Shown: positions 8,560-15,258 of the stretch, in pieces
Layout: each line of letters opens with the position of its first letter
How positions within the stretch are numbered: the stretch's first letter is position 1
Assembly: GCA_025449115.1 (NCBI GenBank)
Contig: JAHLKC010000316.1
Span: forward strand, 1 to 15,258
Reading direction: 5' to 3'
DNA from: Chytridium lagenaria
Taxonomy: Eukaryota; Chytridiomycota; Chytridiomycetes; Chytridiales; Chytridiaceae
Length of the DNA stretch: 15,258 nt
The notes under the pieces: model-generated
Told to the model about the DNA's origin: nothing
What the model saw: the letters and a program-made list of their open reading frames with translations, nothing else
Database searches by the model: none
Position numbers and translations under genes: made by a program

Positions 8560-10142
8560 ATTTTCTTTCGTTGGCGCAATTCCCGTTTGGTTCGGTAACT
8601 CCGTCATGACGAAACATCGGGTTAGGAGTTTTCCTTTATTGATACTTTTATTATCTCGGTCATTTTGTCAGATATACTAAATCTTTCTTCTGCGTTATCA
8701 AGATCAAGACCATATTATTTACTGGCGCGATTCCCGTGTGGTTCGGTGACTCCGTCATGACAAAACATCTGTTTGTGAGTTTTCCTTCATGTACCCTTTT
8801 TTTTTTCGGTCATTTTGTCAGATATACTAACGCTTTCTTTTGCGTTATTAAGAACAGTGTTATTCGTTGGCGCGATTCCCGTTTGGTTCGGTAACTCCGT
8901 CATGACGAAACATCGGTTGGTAAGTCTCCTTTTTTGTATCCTTTTTTTTTATCGGTCATTTTGTCCAATATACTAACGCTTTCTTTTGCGTTATTAAGAA
9001 CAAGACCGTGTTATTCGTTGGCGCGATTCCCGTTTGGTTCGGTAACTCCGTCATGACGAAACATCGGTTGGTAAGTCTCCTTTTTGTATCCTTTTTTTTT
9101 ATCGGTCATTTTTGTCTGATATACTAACGCTTTCTTTTGCGTTATTAAGAACAAGACCGTGTTATTCGTTGGCGCGATTCCCGTTTGGTTCGGTCTCTTC
9201 GTCATGACGAAACATCGGTTGGTAAGTCTCCTTTTTTGTATCCTTTTTTTTTATCGGTCATTTTGTCTGATATACTTACGCTTTCTTCTGCGTTATTAAG
9301 ATCAAGACTTTGTTATTCGTTGGCGCGATTCCCGTTTGGTTCGGTCTCTTCGTCATGACGAAACATCGGGTTAGGAGTTTTCCTTTATTGATACTTTTAT
9401 TATCTCGGTCATTTTGTCAGATATACTAAATCTTTCTTCTGCGTTATCAAGATCAAGACCATATTATTTACTGGCGCGATTCCCGTGTGGTTCGGTGACT
9501 CCGTCATGACAAAACATCTGTTTGTGAGTTTTCCTTCATGTACCCTTTTTTTTTATCGGTCATTTTGTCAGATATACTAACGCTTTCTTCTGCGTTATTA
9601 AGAACAAGACCGTGTTATTCGTTGGCGCGTTTCCCGTTTGGTTCGGTCACTCCGTCATGACGGAACATTGCTTTGTGAGTTTTCCTTTCTTGATAGTGTT
9701 ATTATCTCGGTCATTTTGTCAGATATACTAACTCTTTCTTCTGCGTTATCAAGATCAAGACCATATTATTTGCTGGCGCGATTCCCGTATGGTTTGGTGA
9801 CTCCGTCATGACAAAACATCGGTTGGTAAGTCTCCTTTTTTGTATCCTTTTTTTTTATCGGTCATTTTGTCCGATATACTAACGCTTTCTTTTGCGTTAT
9901 CAAGATCAAGACCATACTATCAGTTGGCGCGTTGCCTGTATGGTTTGCAATTCCCGTATGTTTTTGTCACTCCATCACGGCGAAACATTGGTTTGTAAGC
10001 TTTCTTTTTTAATACTTTTTATCTCAGTCATTTTGTAAGATCTACCAACGCTTTTTTCTGCGTTATTAAGACCAAGGCCGCGTTACTTTTTTGCGCTTAT
10101 CCTGTTCCGTTATTTCGCTCGGTCATTGTGTCGTATTGGTAT
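8560..10142 (+). repeat. Right tandem array core, ~151-bp units inverted relative to the left array
   Basis: The GGCGC landmark lies at 8573, 8724, 8869, 9020, 9171, 9322, 9473, 9623, 9775 and 9926, giving steps of 145-152 bp, plus a diverged unit at 10071. Each unit has, in order: (A)TCAAGACC, GGCGCGATTCCCGT, TGGTTCGGT, GTCATGAC palindrome, AAACATCGGTTG, GTAAGT or GTGAGT, a T-rich tract, CGGTCATTTTGTC, GATATACTAACGCTTTCTT and GCGTTATTAAG. This is the reverse complement of the array at 1-1110. Block 8620-8790 recurs at 9369-9539, 749 bp on, a higher-order duplication of five units. The sequence is not a CRISPR: there are no unique spacers. Confidence 0.95.
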
Positions 10143-11170
10143 GTAAGTTTCTATTTCTTTATATTTTTTTTAAGTAGGACATCTGGTTGATATACTTACG
10201 CTTTCTTTAACTTGAAAAAATATTAAGCCGTCAATCCGTCTTTCGTAATATTGGTTTGTTTTTTTTTGACTTCATCCCTTTATATCATTTTCATTTTCTT
10301 AGTTATTCTAACGCTTTGTTCTGTGTTATAAAGATCAAGCCAGCGCTTTTCTTTCTTATCATTGCTTATTCCGCTCGGTCAATCAGTCGTGGTAAAATAT
10401 TAAATCTAAGGCTGTACGTTTCCGATTTTCTTTCTTTGTTTTTATTGACAGCTTTCGGTTTTTGTGTTTTGTTTCTCTCATTTTTCATCTTCATCATTTG
10501 TGGAGATATACTTACGCTTCGTTTTGCGTTTTAAGATGAAGCCAGTGTTACTTGGTTTCAACATTTCTTGGTCTATTACGTCAAATGGTCACGTTAATAT
10601 CGGTTTTTATGGTTTGTTTTTTTTTCGGTATTTTGTCATTTATAAGTATCAACTGACACTCTCTTCTACGTTTCTACGTTTTAAACATCAAGGTAGCGTT
10701 CTTTGTTTTCGATAATTTCTGGTTTGTTCCGTGGACAATCGTCGAAACAATCGGTTTCTATCCGTTGATTTTTTTTATAATGGTTTATTTGTTAATATCA
10801 TTCTACTATTTTACCTATTTTAAATAAAGTCAGCAAAATTTGTTTGAAACCTGCCCGTTTCGTTCCGTCGCTCCGTCATGGTGAAATATTAGGATTAAGT
10901 TTGTATTTTATCCATTTTTTTGTTTTATTTGAGAGGATTTATTTAATGACGTGCCAGCGTCGTTTGTTTACGATTGTTTTCGATCCGTTTTGTCAAACAG
11001 TCATTGTAAATTAACCTTATGTTTATTTTATTTTTATATTTTAAACATCTGGTTGCTTGTTTACCAGCCTTTGCTTATGCGTTATTAAGATGTAGCTAGG
11101 GCCGTTTGTTTGCAATACTTGTTGTCCCATCCTGTCTTTTTGTCATGGATAATTATACATTGGATGTTTC
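10143..11170 (+). repeat. Decayed outer part of right array
   Basis: Unit landmarks recur with falling identity: TATACTTACGCTTTC (10190), TTCTAACGCTTTGTTCTGTGTT (10306), ATATACTTACGCTTCG (10505), CGTTCCGTCGCTCCGTCATGG (10861) and TGCGTTATTAAGATGTAGC (11078). Spacing is irregular. ORFs at 10256-10534 and 10464-10715 are T-rich read-through of these units. No transposon terminus is recognised at the far edge. Confidence 0.75.
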
Positions 11171-12134
11171 GTTTTTTTCATTATATTTTATCTCTGTCAT
11201 TAAACCCTAACAATGTTGCATTAGAAAAGTTGAGGCAGGGCTGTTTGTAAGCTTTCTGCATTATCCACTACAGATTATATGGCGTGGGGAATTTCGGGTT
11301 AATACATTTTGTTGTATTGCTCACTTCGCTATTCTGATGTTATATCTTACATTTTGTTTGGTCAATTTGTCAAAGTAGAGTATCAGTTTTTTGTCTTTAA
11401 TTAATTCATAATTTACCGTCTTGATTTATTGAGATTCATTGACAATGTAATTCTCGTTACAAAGATAAAGTGATGGTCATTTGCCATAAAATGAACTTGG
11501 AATAATTTCCTTCAATTCCAACATTAAGCTCTTAACGTGAACTTACGCGTTATTTATTAATTTTACAGGGTTACGGCACTCATTCATTTAAAGGGGAAAG
11601 GGTAACTTACACTGAAACAAAGATAAATAAGATATGAATCAATCACACCAACCAAACGCAACGGAAACAAAACATAATGTACGCAACGCGTAAAAAGCGT
11701 GATTGGCGGATAAACAAGACAACGAAAAGACTTAAGCTAAACATAATATCAAAGATTGGGAAATCAACTTTAAGAAAAACTGTCTAACTGGAAATGAAGA
11801 CGATATAAAACTTAATCTCCACAACGCGTCCCAACGCGTCTACCCATCATAGAGAAGTAAGGGGGGCTGCGTCAAGGAATCCATGACACATAAAACCCAA
11901 CAATTTTTATTTTTATTTGTATGGAACAAAACACTTTTCTTTCTCTTTTTTTTGGTCTTGTAACTTGAGTCTATGAAATATAAACTGACCAAAGTAACCA
12001 TCACTCTAAAATAGTCTACGCGTCATTATACATACGCGTCATTATACATAATGTTTAAAGCTCAATAAAGGGTAAGCTGACTTTCATGACAAAGGTGAAA
12101 TATTTAGAATACTTTCAGTAAAAAAAAAAGTTGG
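11171..12134. other. Non-coding stretch with six ACGCGT sites
   Basis: No exon is convincing on either strand. ACGCGT occurs at 11545, 11686, 11824, 11834, 12018 and 12034, about 500 bp in all. In budding and fission yeasts this hexamer is the MCB box bound by MBF-type factors; whether it works so here is unknown. The hexamer also occurs inside coding sequence of this window (near 5268, 5664, 7824, 15114), so it is generally common here. Confidence 0.6.
12018..12049. repeat. Perfect 16-bp tandem duplication containing ACGCGT
   Basis: ACGCGTCATTATACAT occurs at 12018-12033 and 12034-12049 with no gap. Confidence 0.9.
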
Positions 12135-12263
12135 AGTCCAAAGCCAATGCATTGCCAATAATGGTCCAAGGCAAGGCCCATAAACTTCCGAATACTGTGG
12201 TTAAAATGGTCTAAGTCCAAAGGCATTGCATGGCCAATAGTGGTCCAATGCAAGGCCAATAAA
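12135..12263. repeat. Two ~50-bp direct repeats rich in TTGGAC/GGCCAA words
   Basis: A block beginning AGTCCAAAG and ending in a CAATAAA-like tail occurs at 12135-12184 and 12214-12263, 79 bp apart and roughly 80% alike by eye. Both contain GCATTG, GCCAATA, TGGTCCAA and GCAAGGCC. A GGCCC-rich stretch follows (12303-12380). These look like a small non-coding repeat family, perhaps tied to the 5' side of the LINE fragment. Confidence 0.6.
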
Positions 12264-12433
12264 ATAAATGCAACATTTCTAATTTAAATCAATTTAAAAG
12301 AAGGGCCCAGTTTGTTCCCGGTCATGGCCCTATACCGTTTGTGGGCCTCACTGTGGCCCATTGTATGGCATAGGCCCAACTACGGTCATGTCATGGTTCC
12401 TTTAAGGGTAGGTATTTCAGGGGTACATATTAA

Positions 12434-13212
12434 CCCGCTACCAGACAAGCAATTGTGGATGAGGCGTCAAATCTGGTAACCCACTGGCTACTTACCGCGG
12501 CGGAGGCCTCTGTGGGACGTTTTCAATATAAAGGCGGCATTCCTAATCGAGGATTTGACTCGCCCCATCTTCTCGCACTCAGGACCCGCGCTGCCGTAGC
12601 TCACCGCGACTTTCTGGTGGAACCTCCTGGACCTCATCGTTCCCTCCTCTGGCGACAACGTGTTGACGCTAACCGCATCTATCGCGCTGCAGTACGCCTC
12701 CACAAGACCCATATGTTCCGCTCACGTTCTGACGTCTCAACCACCCAACCACAAGCAGCGGCAAAGATTGTTTCATGCCGCATCACTCGTCACCAGAGGA
12801 CTCACTGTGCGCTGGACCCTACCAAAATGGACACGTACACCAACCACTACGGCACCACGTTTGGTGCAGAACCATCTGGGACTGAGGAGCCGGATTTTGA
12901 GTTTTTAGCATCCACCGACCCTAAGACATTACGCAAGGTCTCCTCCGACGTTACCTGGTTATCGATGGATACTATACGCATGTTGGTGGGACAAATCGCA
13001 AGAGGGAAGGCGACAGGGGGTGATGGGATCTTTGGCGAGATGCTTTCTATGGCGGTGGATGAAGTTACTGGTCCTATTTGGTCTCTCTTTCAGTTGGTGG
13101 CTGTGTATACCTGCATTCCGACGACTTGGTGTGAAGCGAACGTTGCTCTTGTTTTCAAAAACAAGGGCAATAACGGGGACATCGCCAACTACCGCCCAAT
13201 TTCTTTGATATC
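12434..13212 (+). mobile_element. LINE (non-LTR retrotransposon) ORF fragment, broken before the RT catalytic core
   Basis: One uninterrupted frame follows a TAA at 12431. It reads like the linker between endonuclease and reverse transcriptase of LINE ORF2 proteins: W-R-Q-R-V-D-A-N-R-I-Y, a histidine/arginine-rich segment, L-D-P-T-K-M-D-T-Y and H-Y-G-T-T-F-G, then G-K-A-T-G-G-D-G-I near 13003-13030 (family: K-A-P/T-G-x-D-G-I), then the RT start motif with N-Y-R-P-I-S-L-I-S ending near 13212. After that homology stops: no palm domain with its Y/F-x-D-D motif, and no endonuclease upstream. So both ends are missing. The sequence is visibly GC-richer than its surroundings, which suggests a separate origin. 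No stop or frameshift is present in the ~260 codons, so the fragment may be young. Confidence 0.85.
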
Positions 13213-13572
13213 GGTAATACAGTTACGACGTCTAGTGGGACGTGTCTAGCACGTATCTAACAGACGTCGCAAAATACACTGTAAGATGTCTGTTAGACAG
13301 CGTATAGTGATGTATTAGTAGTATAGTAGACATCGGGCACTTGCTTATGTTAGACGTCTATTGTATTTATACTAGACAAACAAAACTTTCAATTTTTTCC
13401 AAACTCAGCTCTCTTATAAATCATAACAAAAGACACATATTCGTTGTCCAACAGACACTGAGAAGAGACACAATAGACATGTTATAAATTTTACTTTTGA
13501 TGACTCCGACCTCTTACACCGAACGTGATTTTGTTGTTGTCTTTTTTTTTAACGTGCATATCCTAAGTTGCA
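13213..13572. repeat. Palindrome-rich spacer with a 12-bp stem hairpin and GACGTC/TAGAC words
   Basis: CTAACAGACGTC (13257-13268) and GATGTCTGTTAG (13285-13296) pair with one mismatch around a 16-nt loop. TAGACGTCTA (13351-13360) is a perfect 10-bp palindrome, and GACGTC recurs at 13227-13232. Many AGAC/GTCT words follow to about 13480. This may be a short inverted-repeat element inserted at the LINE breakpoint, but no target duplication is seen. The last 60 bp before the gene at 13573 is T-rich, as in many fungal promoters. Confidence 0.5.
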
Positions 13573-14315
13573 ATGAATGCACACAACAGAGCGCAACTTC
13601 TGCAAAGGGTTGCTGCCGAGGACCAAGGAATTCAATTGATGTTTTCTATGGCTGAACTTCAGCTCCCTCCTAATGAGCTCCAAAGGGTGCCATTTTCAAG
13701 CAGTGCGAATAATAAGAAGACCATTGCTTACATGATGACATCCCTTCACATTGGGAAGCTGTTTTTTGTTGACGAGTATCTGGAACATGGCAAACCACGA
13801 AGCACTAACTTGGATGCAAACGCAAAGAAAGCATTATGGTGGACTCGCTGCAAAGCAGTTATCAGGTTACAATCTTTATTCTACTTTATAGCTGTTAACA
13901 TGTGTTAGGTTTTTAAACACGTTTACGAGAGAAAATCCTGTAGTTAGTCTTCGCAAGATGTACGTCAGGTTTAACGGAGATTCGAAAACCAATTTTGTTG
14001 AACTTCCGTTCTACATTAACCTAACAAATCGCGAAACGGTTATTGCCTCTTTAAAGACTCACGAATTAGAGGAACTGCATGATCTAGAAGATTTACTTTT
14101 GGTTGGATTTAAGTCAGAGCATGGGGAAAGATGGGATACGAAGGAAGAGTGTGTGAAGTACTTAGCGGATGCTATCATAAGTAACTACATGTTTTGCGTT
14201 AATAATTAACTTTTCCATCGTAGGGTTCAAAAATAGAAATAACAAGCATCATGTTGGTCTGCAACAAAAATCTGGTGCAAACGAGAGGATTAGGAGACAG
14301 CCAGACTTAGTATGA
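13573..14315 (+). CDS. Three- or four-exon gene, unrecognised
   Basis: The ATG at 13573 opens exon 13573-13865. Two 43-nt introns follow (13866-13908, GTTACA..TTAG; 14181-14223, GTAACT..CGTAG), giving exons 13909-14180 and 14224-14315 (TGA), 218 aa. Reading through the second intron would stop at 14209, but the spliced frame stays open with basic protein-like sequence (R-F-K-N-R-N-N-K-H-H), so I prefer splicing. A further candidate intron (14310-14349, GTATGA..TTTCAG) would carry the frame to a TGA at 14392-14394 overlapping the next ATG. The protein is soluble and mixed alpha/beta by eye, with W-W-T-R-C-K-A-V-I, M-Y-V-R-F-N-G-D and an acidic/leucine segment (H-E-L-E-E-L-H-D-L-E-D). No signal peptide or membrane span is seen, and I know no family for it. 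Unlike the transposase, its frame is unbroken. Confidence 0.65.
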
Positions 14316-14390
14316 TGTTTACACAGTTAGTACCTTACATGATTTTCAGTTGCAACACAAATCCATGTCAACTCCGTTCAGCACCAAAAC

Positions 14391-15258
14391 ATGACGGAGA
14401 TTACAGAGGCCAAAGATGTTACCCCGACAACCAGTTCCTGCACTAAAGAAGCTTCTAACCAGGTAGTGAAGCTCGCATCAACTGAAGATACTGCAAAACT
14501 ACCACGGTAACGCTGTTTTACTCTTTAATATTCATCTTCTTTCACTGACATTTTTGCCAGACGCTCCTCCGAATCTTCAGGGACATCAAATGCAGCATTG
14601 GATCCCAGCAAGTATCTCAACTTGATGGAATCGTCACCATCTCCTACTGTTCCTGCAAGGATCGATGCTGGAAGCATACAAGAGAATCCCTTGACTACGT
14701 CAACGACAACAACGTCCAACGAAGATCCTATCGGCGCCTCCAAAAGCACCATTCAGGCGGACCACGAAGCTCAACTTGGTATGGTCAATCAACTTGAACC
14801 CAACGATGATGATTACGACGTCGACATCGAAATGGTTTCTTTAGACTTGCAGTCGAAGGACAGGGACTTAGGAAAACGTACCATTCCTGTGAAGGAAAAG
14901 GAGAAAGATTTAGTTGACAGTGTTGCTGGGAGCCAGAAAGTTAATGTTCGCTTCCAAATCCATGGTTACAGCAGCGTAATCTGCGCTTCAGTGTTGTCAA
15001 AGGACGGCAAAATAGGTATGTTTCTCCAAAGTCTCCTTCATCAGTTCACAAAACTCTATCATTGCTACTTTATTGCCTTTTTTTTCTGATGTTCCTTTCA
15101 GTATATAAGGATGACGCGTTTGCGGTCGCTCACCGTTTGATTGATAATGTGGGCTCGGTGCTGTTTGATGGAGAAATTCCGTCATTTGTTGATGTTGCGG
15201 ATATACTTTTCGTCAACAACGACACTGGAGAAATGCAATATGACACAAACGGCGAAGT
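14391..15258 (+). CDS. Partial gene, Ser/Thr-rich N-terminus, unrecognised; runs off the window
   Basis: ATG 14391 opens exon 14391-14506. A 54-nt intron (14507-14560, GTAACG..TTGCCAG) leads to exon 14561-15015, and an 86-nt intron (15016-15101, GTATGT..CTTTCAG) to exon 15102-15258, open at the edge. Phases agree. The first ~110 residues are rich in S, T, E and P (low complexity, probably disordered), then an acidic run (N-D-D-D-Y-D-V-D-I-E) and a K/E segment, then an ordered-looking part (V-N-V-R-F-Q-I-H-G-Y-S-S-V; D-D-A-F-A-V-A-H-R-L-I-D-N-V; V-D-V-A-D-I-L-F-V-N-N-D). The ORF M-D-P-S-K at 14598 uses a TTG and is internal. An upstream 9-codon ORF (ATG 14365, TGA 14392) overlaps this ATG. It may instead be the downstream half of the gene at 13573. 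Confidence 0.6.

Noticed and set aside
8249..8680. 143-aa plus-strand ORF as a membrane protein gene
   Set aside because: Its hydrophobic look comes from T-rich DNA, its second half is a repeat unit, and its middle is a decayed unit.
10256..10715. Two hydrophobic ORFs as small membrane proteins
   Set aside because: They are read-through of decayed repeat units with T-rich tracts; they overlap each other and show no motif.
12488..12712. Minus-strand ORF inside the LINE fragment
   Set aside because: It is antisense to a recognisable LINE reading frame in GC-richer DNA, where stops are fewer.

Overview
This looks like nuclear DNA from a eukaryote, probably an early-diverging fungus (Mucoromycota-like, by inference). 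It is AT-rich. Its genes are cut by many 35-90 nt introns with GT..AG ends, it has AATAAA signals just after stops, and it carries a KDZ-type transposase and a LINE reverse transcriptase fragment. I see no bacterial operon signals and no rRNA or tRNA gene.

Layout. (1) 1-1110 is a tandem array of a ~151-bp unit, cut by the window edge; it becomes degenerate to about 1530. (2) 1531-8390 is a gene block. It holds a poor minus-strand ORF (2145-2449), a five-exon minus-strand gene with a C2H2-like finger (2589-3565), a five-exon plus-strand gene (3608-4656) whose start lies only 42 bp from that of the minus gene, and a long intron-rich plus-strand gene (4718-7864) that I read as a KDZ-superfamily transposase with its cysteine clusters. 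(3) 8390-11170 is the same ~151-bp repeat in inverted orientation, with a homogeneous core (8560-10142) and decayed edges. (4) 11171-12430 is non-coding, with short repeats and six ACGCGT sites. (5) 12434-13212 is a GC-richer LINE fragment broken at both ends. (6) 13213-13572 is a palindrome-rich spacer. (7) 13573-14315 and 14391-window end are two unrecognised intron-containing genes.

The simplest reading of 1-11170 is one large DNA transposon: a transposase and two divergent accessory genes, bracketed by inverted arrays that probably carry transposase binding sites. The outer ends are not seen (left runs off the window, right is decayed), so the element is inferred, not delimited.

The most striking point is that almost every repeat unit, read outward from the gene block, has the anatomy of a spliceable exon plus intron: a 72-nt phase-0 open block, a GTAAGT/GTGAGT donor, a pyrimidine tract, a TACTAAC-like branch site and a TTATTAAG acceptor.

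The transposase has at least two unavoidable single-base frame breaks, so it is either a young pseudogene or carries sequence errors. Intron boundaries and gene models here were joined by eye and are provisional.
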